From: Rhynchopus sp. YZ270_cl-10 | Lineage: Eukaryota; Euglenozoa; Diplonemea; Diplonemida; Diplonemidae | Direction of reading: 5' to 3' | DNA length: 64,000 nt | NCBI GenBank assembly: GCA_964035575.1 | Contig: OZ037932.1 | Location: 434,001 to 498,000 of the forward strand | Shown: in pieces, positions 1-10,499 of the stretch | How positions within the stretch are numbered: position 1 is the first letter of the stretch | How the letters are laid out: the number at the start of each line of letters is the position of its first letter | Position numbers and translations under genes: made by a program | Notes under the pieces: model-generated | What the model saw: the letters and a program-made list of their open reading frames with translations, nothing else | Told to the model about the DNA's origin: nothing | Databases searched by the model: none

Positions 1-785
1 TGTCAGTAGGTAGTTCAATCCACCCCCCACCGTGAAATTCTTCTATTTCTTGAAATTCGATATATTTTTTTGATATTCACACGTAGAAAAAAAGAGCAAC
101 GTAAAAGACACAAGAGAGGGGGAAAAAAAAGATTTGAAAAACATAATAACACTTCACAATAAACACGCGCTGAATCGATGACGTTTATGTATGTGGCACC
201 CCCTCCCATTGTGCACATATATTTTACCCGCCATTGATACCATGTGGGGGAAAAAAAACAAGACGCCCTGGTTGTATCCTGTGGGGACTCAGAAGCGAAA
301 AGATTCACAAAATAAATCGAAAAATGCTTAAGATAAACTTAAGCCCTCTCTGTGCGCTTTGTTACCCTACATAAAACAAAAACAAGGGAGTTGCGAGACA
401 AAAAAAAAATCATGGAAAATAAATTTCTGTCAATTCCATGAGCAGCAACCACCCACAAGGGGGAGCAGGGTAGATCCTAATATCGGGGGTCTGGGGGTCT
501 CCCTTCTGAAAATAATAAGGGAACACCGCTTTTCAAAGGCCACTATGTATGATGTAAACTTAGGAAATGCTCTGACAGGGAGGGGGGGTTTTTTGTCGCA
601 CCTTCCCACACCAACTAACAAAAGAAGAAAAAAAAAACATAAAACAGTGCGAAAAGGGAGGAAGGGAGGACAATGTGGATGGGAGGGGGGAACGTTAGTA
701 AGATATTCTCTTTTTTTTTTGGTATTCTTTGCTATACACACACGTCATTTTTTTTTCCCCCTCAAAATGAGGTTTTTACAACAAT
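1..785. other. Intergenic, homopolymer-rich
   Basis: No supported gene. The stretch is AT-rich with A, T and G runs. A degenerate copy of the CTAAG-type hairpin module lies at about 326-360. A C-rich block at 755-765 sits just beyond the stop of the minus-strand hydrolase gene. Small ORFs here have homopolymer-driven composition and are not convincing. Confidence 0.6.
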
Positions 786-1562
786 CTACTGCTTCGGCTC
801 GAATTTGTTGAGGTACATGTCGTACATGTTTTCGAAGAGCATTCCGAAGCCCTTGTAGTTGGGGTGGATGCAGTTGGAAAGGTAGAGGTCGCCAGGGGAG
901 TAGGTGGCGAGGTCGGGGTGTCCGATGGTGGCGTTGGTGTCCCCAGAGGCGGCCTGGATGCTGCCGAGGAGGTTCAGGGTGTCGACATAGGGGTACTTGG
1001 ATCCAACCTCCTCCCAGATGTCCTGGATGGTGAGGAAGTGGCTGTTGAAGCAGGTGATGTTCCCGTCGCAGCGGGGGAGCAGCAGAGCAGGCAGTCTGTG
1101 GCACACTCCGTTGTCGGTTCCGAACCCCATGATGTCGTATCCAAAGCCAACAATGCGTGCGTTAGGGGCATATCCGTGAAGGTACTCAACAATCTCCTCC
1201 ATCCAAGGGGTCACCTCCTTGCGCACCTTCGCAATGCAGTGGTCCGTGCTGAAGCCCTCGAGTCCGCAGGCAGGGAGGGTGTTCTTAACGTCGTTGCCCA
1301 TGAGGGTCAGCCAGATGACCTCAGTGTCGTTGTTCATCGCCTTCTCGGCCTTCTCCTTGTAGTGCTTCTCGTCGGACCACTGCTTGGCGGTGCTGCCGGA
1401 GACGCAGATGTCGTCGGCGGTGATGTTGCTGTTCTTCTCCTTCAATTTGTCGTAGAAGGCCTTCTTGCCCTCGGTTCCCCATGAGTCACCCACCAGAACC
1501 ATGCGGTCAAGTGCCACGGCACCTGCCGCAAGGGTCAGCATCAAAGCGGTTTGCTTCATCAT
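786..1562 (-). CDS. Secreted SGNH/GDSL-type hydrolase with altered catalytic Asp
   Basis: Protein of 258 residues with a signal peptide at about 1-17 (hydrophobic core ALMLTLAAGAVA). SGNH-family blocks are visible: GDSW with the nucleophile Ser27, Gly56 in CVSGST, GND at 89-91, and the C-terminal CIHPN with His233. The family's catalytic Asp, three residues before the His, is Asn230 here (SNCIHPN), whereas both paralogues in the window (9687-10499 and 18775-19974) have DCIHPN or DCLHPN. Expected role is a secreted esterase or lipase-like hydrolase; the substrate is unknown. I chose the MMKQ start because it opens the signal peptide and matches the paralogue at 9687-10499. Upstream in-frame residues are encoded by homopolymers. 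Single exon. Confidence 0.88.
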   Translation of the reverse strand: MMKQTALMLTLAAGAVALDRMVLVGDSWGTEGKKAFYDKLKEKNSNITADDICVSGSTAKQWSDEKHYKEKAEKAMNNDTEVIWLTLMGNDVKNTLPACGLEGFSTDHCIAKVRKEVTPWMEEIVEYLHGYAPNARIVGFGYDIMGFGTDNGVCHRLPALLLPRCDGNITCFNSHFLTIQDIWEEVGSKYPYVDTLNLLGSIQAASGDTNATIGHPDLATYSPGDLYLSNCIHPNYKGFGMLFENMYDMYLNKFEPKQ

Positions 1563-1894
1563 TTTAAAGAATGTGGTTTTTTTTTTTGGATTTGCTGGTT
1601 TGGTTTGATGGGAGGGGATTTTGTGGAATATGAAGAAAAAAAAAATGGGGGGGTTTCTTTTGGAGATGAGGGAGGGGGCTCGGATACACATTGTGATGAA
1701 GCGAACCGCCTCCAGAATAACGATCTATTTGTAGCATCAACAACACCACCCCCAACAGAGGTAGACCACTCTCAAAAATGCCACCACAGCAACCTACAGA
1801 AAGACACGCCTCCCCTTTCCCCTTTTCGACACAAACTCAAAGACTTTTATCTCTATCCCCCCCCTCTCCAAAGGACAAAATTTACCTCCTTTTT
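1563..1894. other. Spacer between hydrolase and deacylase genes
   Basis: Just over 300 bp, with A and T runs close to the hydrolase start and a C-rich tail near 1860. I see no gene, hairpin module or delimited repeat in it. Confidence 0.5.
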
Positions 1895-2386
1895 TTAGCT
1901 ATATTCGATCATATGAGTGAAGGGACCGAGAGATTCCATTTTGAGTCCCTGTCTGTTGCCGTAGGTTCCGTTCTGCACAGTACCGGCGGTAGGGGCTGTT
2001 TCGGTATCACGCTCTGCTGCGGCGACAGCCTCGCGGAGGGCGGAGCAGAAGAAGGTATAGAGCTCGGCCCCCTCCTCCTTATCGAGCTGGGCATGATACT
2101 GCGCCTGCTTGCCTTTAATCTTCCCCGCCAACGTCGCCTGCGGGACCACCAAGAAATCCCACCCCTGCGCCCCTGCCTTCACCGCCCGCCCTCTCGTCAA
2201 ATCCATATCCACAGAAGGGAAAATCTTTGCCCCTACAATCTCCCCAACCGCCTTTGTCGCCATTTCACGGGTGGACCCTTTCAAGAAGGAAAGGTAGACA
2301 ATAATACCACGGCCTATGTGAACCCATTCGTCGACATTGTCAACAAGAAGGCTGGCACGCTCTACGGATTGCAGTATGATGCGCAT
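1895..2386 (-). CDS. DTD2: D-aminoacyl-tRNA deacylase, DTD2/ATD type
   Basis: Protein of 163 residues that begins MRIILQSVERASL, the typical DTD-fold start, followed by IGRGIIVYLSFLKG. The active-site signatures match the ATD/DTD2 branch rather than canonical DTD: PQATL at 82-86 (DTD has SQFTL) and GPFTH at 154-158 (ATD has GPYTH; DTD has GPVT). The family removes wrongly attached amino acids from tRNA. ATD proteins are known to clear L-Ala mischarged on tRNA-Thr. Its length is close to that of human DTD2. The start is the first Met of the conserved core; the upstream in-frame extension is spacer-like. Single exon, probably cytosolic, with no targeting signal seen. Confidence 0.85.
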   Translation of the reverse strand: MRIILQSVERASLLVDNVDEWVHIGRGIIVYLSFLKGSTREMATKAVGEIVGAKIFPSVDMDLTRGRAVKAGAQGWDFLVVPQATLAGKIKGKQAQYHAQLDKEEGAELYTFFCSALREAVAAAERDTETAPTAGTVQNGTYGNRQGLKMESLGPFTHMIEYS

Positions 2387-3821
2387 TAGAGGGAAAAGAG
2401 TGTATGTGTTCTGAGTATGTGATAGGTTTGGATTGAAAATATAAATACAGACCAAAGAGAAGTCTAACACGCAAGGCTTAGGGTGTCAAACCCATAAGCC
2501 GTACTAAAAGGGGGATGTGTTAATCCTTGAGGACGCAGCACAGCGCAGATGATTTACTGGAAAGGGGTTTGAGGTGAAGTAAAAAAATCCTTCTTGTGAA
2601 GGGGAAAAAAGTGTGTCTGGCCGGGGTGAGCAGCCGTTTGGGTTGGACATCCCCAATCATGTAAGTGCATCCATTTTGTTTAAATCTGATAGGTTCTACT
2701 CCCGTTTCTCATCAGAATGAAAGGATCATTGAAGACGCAGGTAAATTTATTTTTTGTGATAAATATGTTGAAAGAAATATGAGTTCTTTCATACATTCTG
2801 TGATGCTTTTTAAACTGTGTTGATATGGGGAAAATGGGTTGGAGAATTGACGCTGTTTTTTTTTTCCTGGTTGGGATCTAAATGGGAAATGGGGGGGTTT
2901 GAAAAAAAAAAAGAAAATGAATTTTGAAGATTAATGTGCCTCAAGTGAATGCACAGCAAAAAAAAAGGGGGGGGGGGGAATGAAAAAGAGCCTGGAGAAG
3001 GCAGATGTCCATTCAAATAAATTGGAGGGGGAAAAGAGAGAAAATAATAAAATAATGAACCTCTCTACAGCTTCATCATGTGAAGTTAAAAGTGCAAACG
3101 CATCGCCGGGTATCGGCGGGAGAAGGACACTGGAAAACTTCAACCAAGGTTCTGAATTTAAAAAAAAAAAAAAAAACATGAAAAGATGAAAGAACACCTC
3201 AGGTCCCGCATCTGAATAACAATCTTTTTTCACACATTTTACAAAAAAAAAATGAAAAAAAACCAGAAAATTTTCAAAATAAAAAGAGGAGTGTAGGCCT
3301 TGAAGATCCACACAAAAAAATCTTGAACTTTTTTTAACAAAGACATGCATGACACCCGCTACCGGGGGTTAAGTTTTCATTACCGATAACGGGTGTCATC
3401 CATGCAAAGAAAGCAATTCAATTGCATCTAATATCTATAGGGAAGGGGGGGGAAAGGGGGAGAAATGGAACAGACAATAGCTTTCTCTCTCCAAAACAAC
3501 AAAATATCTGTTCGAACAGGTTTTTTTTTGTATTATGGCTGGGGGTGGGAAAGGGACCTTTTTTTATGTATATCGCCAATCAATCAATCAGTCATTTTGC
3601 TAACACAAGACAGTGTTTTCTGTACAGAATTGTCATACAAAAAAATGGGGAAGCAGATAAAGATTTTATCCGGGAGGGGCTTCAAAGCAAAAAAAAGAAA
3701 ATTATTAATGCAGGTTCATCCCGACTGACGCACTGAAAGCACAAAGAAAAATTAAGATTTTATTTTTTGTTGTAAGATTCCACTAAGCCTCTGCGCTCTT
3801 GTTTTTTTCTTCTTCTCTTTC
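2387..3821. other. Intergenic with dispersed short repeats
   Basis: No gene supported. It holds a diverged copy of the CCATTT-type module at about 2645-2712 (described at 62024-62116), an AGTGC-type hairpin at about 3085-3130, a compact inverted repeat at 3349-3399, and a fragment of the TGATGCAGG-type repeat at about 3709-3740. Long A, T and G runs separate these modules. Confidence 0.5.
3349..3399. repeat. Compact inverted repeat
   Basis: ATGACACCCG (3349-3358) is exactly complementary to CGGGTGTCAT (3390-3399). Similarity continues inward as CTACCGG versus CCGATAA. CATGC occurs just outside both arms and may be a target duplication. Either a tiny foldback element or a strong hairpin; no coding content. 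Confidence 0.55.
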
Positions 3822-6800
3822 TTACAGTTCGTCATTCGACAGACGCGATGCTTGCGACGGTGAGAGCGATTGCCTCAACCACGACGCTGTGCTTGCGTTG
3901 CTAACACGCGGCGACTCCTTCAGCCAGTCCTGTCATTGTTTTTAGATCACATTTATGAAAACAAAACGCATTTTTCTTTTCCATACCGGGATTGTGCCCA
4001 TCGACGCTGCGCTCATCCGAGACGATGCTGTGCTCCGTCTGTGCCCAAGCCCGCTGGAGAGCTTTGCACTCGAGAGAACCGAGTCACGCTTGATGACCTG
4101 CTTCAGTGGAGTCTGCTGGGAGGACTGTGATGGTTGTGACTGCGATTGGCTCTGCACCTGCCCTGCCTCGTTGACCTGGAACGAGACCGACTTCCGCATC
4201 TTCTTTGCATCTTTTTTTTCTGCAGCGGAGTGTGCCCTCTTCCGCTTCCGCGTCGACTGGCTGGAAGGTGTTCTGTTCACTGTCGACGGCGTTGCACGCG
4301 CCGAGGGTGTCTCCTTCACGGGTGTCTCCTTTGGTGTATCCTTCGGTGTCTCCTTGGGAGTTGCTTGGGGCGTTTCTTTGGGCGTTGCTCTCGGTGTCTC
4401 CACAGGGGTCTCCGCCTTCCCTCTTGGGGTACGCTGAGGTGTCTTTGGCGTCTTAGGCGTCTTGGGTGCCGCCTTTTCCACCTTCTTGCCCTTCTTCTCC
4501 TTTCCTTTGCCCTTGCCCTTGCCCGTCTCCTTGCGCTGCTTCTTTGTGGGTGGCTCCGGCACAACCTCCTCCTCCACCTTAGGTGACGGCTGTGTCGAAA
4601 TATCGTTCTCCGGTGATTGTTGTGTTGGTTGGGTGAGCGGTTGTTCTGCCACAACGGGTGTGGAGGCATCCTCTGCAGGCGGCTGTGTGGGAGTGTCCTC
4701 CACCTCGACTGCCATGTCTTCTTCCTTTGGTTCGCCCTCGGAGACTTCGCTGATTTTGCGCTTGCGTCCGGCGCGGGGTGTCTTGACGACGGAGAGTCTG
4801 GTGGGTGCGTCTCCGAGCTGAAGTTCCACCTGTTCTGTGACCTTTTCGAATTGGCGTCCAGGCAGGCAGGATGCGGTGGTGACCACACTGCGGGTGTCGT
4901 CGTCCTGGAGGAATGCAGCCTGGGCTGCCGACACTTCCTCGAGGGCGCGTGGTTCGTGTCCGGACACGACGGTGCAGGCGTCGTCGGTGCGGCCGACAGA
5001 GGGGGAGCTCGTCTCGCTGATCTTGGCGGAGTTGGCGGCGGACACCCTTGCGCGGTGTGTCCTCTGTGGACGTTGCGGTGTGCTTTCACCAATCCCGTCG
5101 AGAGAAGAAAGGCGTGTCGTGCCCGTCACAGCAGAGGCTGTGTCTGCATCCTCGATGTGAGCTGCCTGCACTGCGTGTACCTCTGCCAGGTCTTTGTACA
5201 CAATGCGTGCAGACCCTGTGCTGATGGTGGTCATCGCATCGTGTGTGTCGTTGTCATCAGCGCGTGATGCGCTGTTGGAGACAACAGTGGAGGAAGTGTC
5301 TTCAAGGCGTTGTGCCTGCTTGGCCTTAACCGCTCTCGGGGTCGGTGCGGTTAAAATAATGTCGTCGATACCCTGTGTTTTCGTTGTTGCCCCAGAAACA
5401 TCGGAGACAACTGAAAGCAGATCCGCCTGCCCCGCATACACCTCCGCCAGCGGCTTGATTGGGACCACCGTAGAGGCGACACTCGCCACCGTGCAAGAAT
5501 CGTCATCAAGAACAACATTCTTCTTTGCCCGACGTTTGTAAGGTTTTGGCGTCTTTGTTGGGGTTGCCACCTTTTCCAACACCGGAGATGGCAGCGTTTC
5601 TGGAATAGAACAGCGTGCGACAGCCTTTGCCTTGACGGGTGGGGAGGAGAGACTGCGGCGGGAGATTTTCGCAAACGCTTCCTCAAGGTCCGAGTCTGAG
5701 TCTGAGTCGTCGGCAGCGATGTTACGAAGGAGCTCCTGCACTGTCTTCGTGTCGCGCAGCTTTTTGAGCACCATCTCCTCGAGGTCGTGCTTCACACGGT
5801 CCTGCTTGCTGTGCAGCGACTCCATCTGCTTCCGCATGCTCTGCAACACTCTGCTGTCCGTTCTGTCCTCCTTCCTTGCCTCAGCCGCCTCCCTCTGCCT
5901 CTTCTCCAAGGCAGCCCTCTCTGTGCGCACCCTCTTCGCCTCCACTGCAGCACGCTCTTCCTCTGCCTTGACACACGCTGCACGGTCGTGCGCAGCAGCC
6001 GCTTCCTCCTTCCATTTCGCCTCCAAAGCAGAGATTTGCTTCATCTCCATGACGGCTGCCTTCTTTTCTGCCTTTGCAGTGTTCACTTCACACTGCATTA
6101 TGTCAAGCTCCGCAAACAGCTCGGTATGTCCCTGAACAACCTGCTTCTTCAGAGCTGTGAGGTCTGCAAGCAAAGCGCGGTCCTGGGTGACCACAGCGGT
6201 GCCACGGGTCTGAACCTCAGAGGCCATCTTGGTGAGCTTTGTGGAGAGTTCTTTGTTCGCACGCTGCAGTTCTTTGGCATGCTTTTCACGGCGTTCACGA
6301 AGCTGTGTTTCAAGAAGGTGGAGCGTCCGCACCTCGCTGTCTGTGCTAACCACACTGCTCACAACAGTACCACAGAGACTCGCTGTGTCCGCATCCTCCA
6401 CATCCCTCCCTCCTCTCCGCACCTCTGCTTCCAATGAGTCCACCTCTGCCCTTGCCGTCTGCAGTTCCATCCGCAAGGTCTCCACCTCCAACCTCTCTGC
6501 TGCGCGACGTTCTTCGAGCATCTTGGCTCTGGCCACCCTCTTCTGCTCCTCCGCCTCAATCAGAGCAAGGCGTGCTGTCGCTTCCTTATCCTCTTCAGGG
6601 CAGCTGAGGCCTAGCATGTCGGTGGAGTCCTCAGCGCTGGTCATCTCCTCCTCGACAGAAGACGACTCAGCCTCCTCAGCAGATGAGTACACTGTGTCTG
6701 GGGTGGCGGAGCGGGCTGGAGAAGCGGGCTCGGAAGAGGGCAGCTCACGTTCCCCAGAGGAGGAGGTGCTTGCCGCATCCTCAGCCGCAGCATGCTTTAG

Positions 6801-8342
6801 TGCAGCGGTTTCAGCGTCTTTTGCCTTCTGTATCGCTTCCTCCTGCAACTCTGCTTCCCGTATGGCTGCCTCTTCCACAGCCTGCTTGAGTGCAGCAGTT
6901 TCAGCGTCTTTTGCTTTCTGCATCGCTTCCTCTGCTTCTCTGATAGCAGCCTCCTTCGCCTTCTGCAGTGCCTCCTCCTCCAACCTCTCTGCTTCGCGAC
7001 GTTCTTCTAGCATATTAGCTCTTGCCACCCTGTCTTCTGCTTCCTTCTCTTTCTCCTCAAGCGCCTTGTCCAAATCCATGCTGTTCTGTACAGAGTACCG
7101 CACACCAACCTCCTCCACCTCATCCATCGGTTCAAACGGAAGAAACTCCTCCACCTCGTCGATCTCCATTGGTGTGGCCTCTGCAGGGCTTGCTTGAGGG
7201 GGTACTGCAATCTCCTCGATGATAGGAGAAGGTTCTGGCTCAAAAATGGCGTCGTCGTCTTCGTCATCGCCCTCCTGAACATAGAGAGACGACTCTGTAG
7301 ATTGGCGTGCTTCTGAGGAGTATTCCGTCGGCGGTGCAGTGGAGGCAGCGTCCACCTCGCTTGGTGCATAGGAAGAGCGTTCTCCTGAAGAGGAGTCTGC
7401 AGAAGGTGCCTTTAGTGGCGCCTGGGGAATGTCGTGGTGGTCGAGAGGTCCGTGTAGGTCGATGGGGAGGTTCTCGTGGGTGTCGATGGTGGGGACGATC
7501 TTGGTCTCGTGTTGTGTGTGGGGCAGGCTTTTGCGTCCAGTCTTCATCGCATGTGCTTTCTTTTTGAGTGCAAACTCCTCGCGTGCAGCCTGTCTCGCTT
7601 GTTCCTTAATGAGCTCCAATTTCCGCATTTTTTTCCCTCCAATTTTGTACCCCGCAACCCCAGTGGCAGTAGGACCGCTCCCCCCTGTCGCAAGCACCCT
7701 GTCCACAACTTCCATTTCCCGCACAGCAGTGATCGTCTCTGCAGGGTCAAACGAAGGCACCAGACGGTCATCCATAGCAACCCTCCCCCCTAAGGGCAGA
7801 ACGAACGGATGGCGGGTTTCGGACCCTTTATTTTGCTTCTTTTTGTGAGGCGGGTTGACGAAGAGGTGGAGCTTTGAGTTGGATACATCACAGGGGCAGG
7901 TAGGGGCTGGGGTGCGTCCGACTGCAGTGGAAGGTGACGCGGAGAGGAGGAAGGAGTCGAGGGAGGAGAGCGTGTCAAAGGTGTCGATGGGGGCGGCAGG
8001 TTTCGTGTCGTGTCCGGTCATGTCGGTGGCGGTCCAGATGTTGTAGACGACCCCTGAGATGGGTGACCATTTGTCGCTGACCTTGTACTCGTTCGGTGTG
8101 GCGTGGCTCCTCTCTTTGTGGCCAAGGTAGCGTTTGAGCCACGGCAGCACCTCGCTCTCCTTATGCCACATCATTGCGACGTTCTCCGCCAGCTCCTTCC
8201 CAGGCTTCGTCATCACTGCCCGGTGGCCACGTGCCGCGTGCAGCTCAAAGGTCCCCTTCGCATCAGACAGCTTCGCATGAAACTGCTTCCGCAGCACCTT
8301 GCAGTCCTCCTTCATCCCGACAGAGTCTCTTGGTTTTGCCAT
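3822..8342 (-). CDS. Very large coiled-coil protein with internal repeats, function unknown
   Basis: Two exons: 3987-8342 and 3822-3929, joined across a 57-bp intron (donor GTATGG, acceptor ACAG), giving 1487 residues. The second exon is inferred: it is GC-rich in an AT-rich setting and adds a Ser-rich 35-residue tail ending SNDEL. Intron retention would instead end the protein at residue 1466. I do not recognise the family. Residues 1-110 look globular. About 424-870 is an Ala/Glu-rich coiled coil with a duplicated block, QKAKDAETAALK. About 944-1165 holds three degenerate repeats, each with an acidic DD...TVVS start, an L-EV-A-QA centre and an acidic DxxTxSVV end. About 1294-1345 is a run of TP dipeptides (KETPKDTP) suited to proline-directed kinases. 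Basic clusters (RKRKRAH, KKMRKS) near 1367-1390 suggest nuclear entry. A structural or nuclear scaffold role is inference only. Confidence 0.85.
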
Positions 8343-9686
8343 TTTGTTGTGTTACTTTGTTCTGGGGAGGGGTTAATTCACACATTGGCTAGTACCCAGT
8401 AACAATCAGGCGGAAATTATAAAACCGACACACCTTCCCTATATTGATAGGTCCCTGACAGGATATCGGTAACACCATTGTAGGATAAAAAAAAACAGTG
8501 AAGTTGATAGTGCAAACGCCTGTGGGACACAGGCATTGACACTCCTCGGGTTATCGAACTCCCGTAGTGTTGCATTTGGGAGCTGCTAATAGGGAAACGC
8601 TAAGCAGGTCTACACAGTCATTGCCATCCTCAAAAAAGTGTTGTCGTTTTTTTGTTGGATTCGAAGATTCAGGGAGGAGAGGAAAACGTTCGTAGGAAAG
8701 GAGAGAGGGGGCGGTGGTGGAGTGTGTGGGCTGGACCCTAACGACCATGCTGTGGTGGTTGTTAGATAATTTTTCCCGTGCCTCCAACAATCCATCCGTG
8801 GTGGCCTGCCGGCCTCACCGCTATCCCTTCGTGCAAATAAACAAAGAAATACAGCGAACTGGGTTTCCGCTGTTCGCTGTTGAATGCAAAAATATTGGGT
8901 CAAAGACGAGCCTAAGTTACATACTTAGTCATCACGCAGATAAAAAAAACGCACGATAACTGTGAAAATCTCAAAAAGTCAGTAACTCAAAAGAGAGGTT
9001 TGACAGTGAAAAGTTGGCTTTTTTGAAAACTTGGTTGTATTGGTGTAGCCACCCTAGAGTGTGCTCCACTACATGCTTTTTTTTGTTGTCATCTCGGGAC
9101 ATCACTTGATACCTACTGGTATAAAGGTATTTTTTATTTTTGAACAGACACCACACCACACACATCTTAGAAGAACAAGGGCACATAACCCCTCAAGTTT
9201 TTTTTATTTTTGTATGTTCGTGCCAGAGGAAAGCGAGAATCCGTAAGGCCAAAAATATTTTTAGAAAGTGGAGCTCAAACAACAGAAACCACCTCTCCCC
9301 TTTGCGTTTCTCTCGCTTCTGTATTACTATTTTTTTTTGCCATCGTCAAAGCTGAGGCTCTTCTGCCCACTCTCTCGCGAAAAGGGGGTTTTTTTTAGTT
9401 TGCGGGGTTTTAAAAGGGGGAAGAAAGGCAGTTCAATTGAACGCCCCTCTCTATTAGAATGTATCAGTAAAATCAAAAACTTGATGAAAACCACATAAAT
9501 TATCAAATGGAACACAAATACACTCGAAGAGATAAAAATCATTGCATGGTACAGCACGTATAAAATGAACTCTACATTATACAAAGTACCAAATTGTCCA
9601 AAAACAAGCTGCACAAAGTCCTAACTTAAGTCCTCCATATACAGCCATTTTACTCCAAAGCGAGAGGGGGGGGAAAAAGCATATAA
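8343..9686. other. Intergenic with hairpin modules
   Basis: No gene supported. Contents: a GACAGGATATCGGTAACACC segment at about 8457-8476 that recurs near 47433; an AGTGC-type module at 8508-8540 whose centre is a perfect GCCTGTG/CACAGGC hairpin; a CTAAG-type hairpin at 8913-8929; and a TTGGTTGTATT family A copy at 9025-9070. The rest is A/T-run sequence. Confidence 0.55.
8913..8929 (+). repeat. CTAAG-type hairpin module (type copy)
   Basis: A perfect stem CTAAGT/ACTTAG encloses TACAT and is followed by the TCAC box that marks this family. The common form reads TATAAGATGA, then CTAAGC, loop CTCTCGT, GCTTAG, TCACCTTG. Other copies, read on the plus strand, lie near 13923, 15200-15245, 21911, 22301, 22684, 23941, 29140, 33795, 34683, 38978, 47233, 52987, 53272, 55345 and 55605. 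All run in the same direction, usually between A-rich stretches. Some copies have imperfect stems. Function unknown; either a retroposed small-RNA relic or a functional RNA element. Confidence 0.55.
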
Positions 9687-10499
9687 TTACCAGAGGTTCT
9701 TCAGATTGTTGGAAATCTTTTGGAGTCTGGAGGGCTCCTCCTTGGGTTCGTATTTGTGAAGGTACATATCGTACATGTTGCTGAAGAGAACGTCGAAGCC
9801 GTCTTCATTCGGGTGGATGCAGTCGCCGTAGAAGGACTCAGGGGAGTAGTGCGCGAGGTCTGGAGAGCCCACCTTTGCGACAGAGGACCCTGCAGCGGCT
9901 TGCAGACTGCCAAGAAGGTTGATGGAGTCGACAAATGCGTAAGACTTTGCAAGGTCGTCCCAGACACCCTGCACCTTAAGGAAATGTGTGTTCACACAGG
10001 TCGCGTCTCCGTTGCACCCAGGGAGGAGGTAGAGTGGGTATTCTGTACACTCAGCGCCGGCAAACCCCATGAGGTCGTACCCGAAGCCTACGATGCGTGC
10101 GTTTGGTGCAAACTCATGAGTGTACTCAATGATGTTCTGCATATGAGGGAGCAGTGCTGCAATCAGCTCCGCCACACACACATCCGGCGACTTCCCTTCA
10201 AACCCGCACAACGGCAGCTTCTCCTGCACGTCGTTCCCCATAAGCGTTATCCACACCACCTCCGTCTCCTCACTCAACGCTGCCTTCGCCGTATCCTTAA
10301 AGAGCTCTGTATCCCAGCCTTCTGCTGTCGTGCCTCCCACGCAAATGTCGTTTGCGGTAATGCCACTGCCCTTCTTGATAAGCGTGTTGTAGAAGGACGA
10401 CTCACCGTACGTCCCCCAGGAGTCCCCCATAAGCACCATACGGTCTGCTGTGCATAGGGTAGCTGTGAGGAGCAGGGTGGTGGGGAGGAGGAGCTTCAT
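9687..10499 (-). CDS. Secreted SGNH/GDSL-type hydrolase
   Basis: Protein of 270 residues with a signal peptide at about 1-18 (MKLLLPTTLLLTATLCTA). Family blocks are intact: GDSW with Ser27, Gly55 in CVGGTT, GND at 88-90, and DCIHPN with Asp226 and His229. It aligns along its length with the product of 786-1562 (shared VGFGYD, NLLGS and MYDMYL segments). It has a short extra basic C-terminal tail (about 250-270). Predicted secreted hydrolase of unknown substrate. The start Met opens the signal peptide, in context ACACAATG. Single exon. Confidence 0.9.
   Translation of the reverse strand: MKLLLPTTLLLTATLCTADRMVLMGDSWGTYGESSFYNTLIKKGSGITANDICVGGTTAEGWDTELFKDTAKAALSEETEVVWITLMGNDVQEKLPLCGFEGKSPDVCVAELIAALLPHMQNIIEYTHEFAPNARIVGFGYDLMGFAGAECTEYPLYLLPGCNGDATCVNTHFLKVQGVWDDLAKSYAFVDSINLLGSLQAAAGSSVAKVGSPDLAHYSPESFYGDCIHPNEDGFDVLFSNMYDMYLHKYEPKEEPSRLQKISNNLKNLW

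Noticed and set aside
864-1484. 206-residue plus-strand ORF
   Set aside because: Antisense shadow of the SGNH hydrolase gene; no domain, and the minus frame has intact family motifs.
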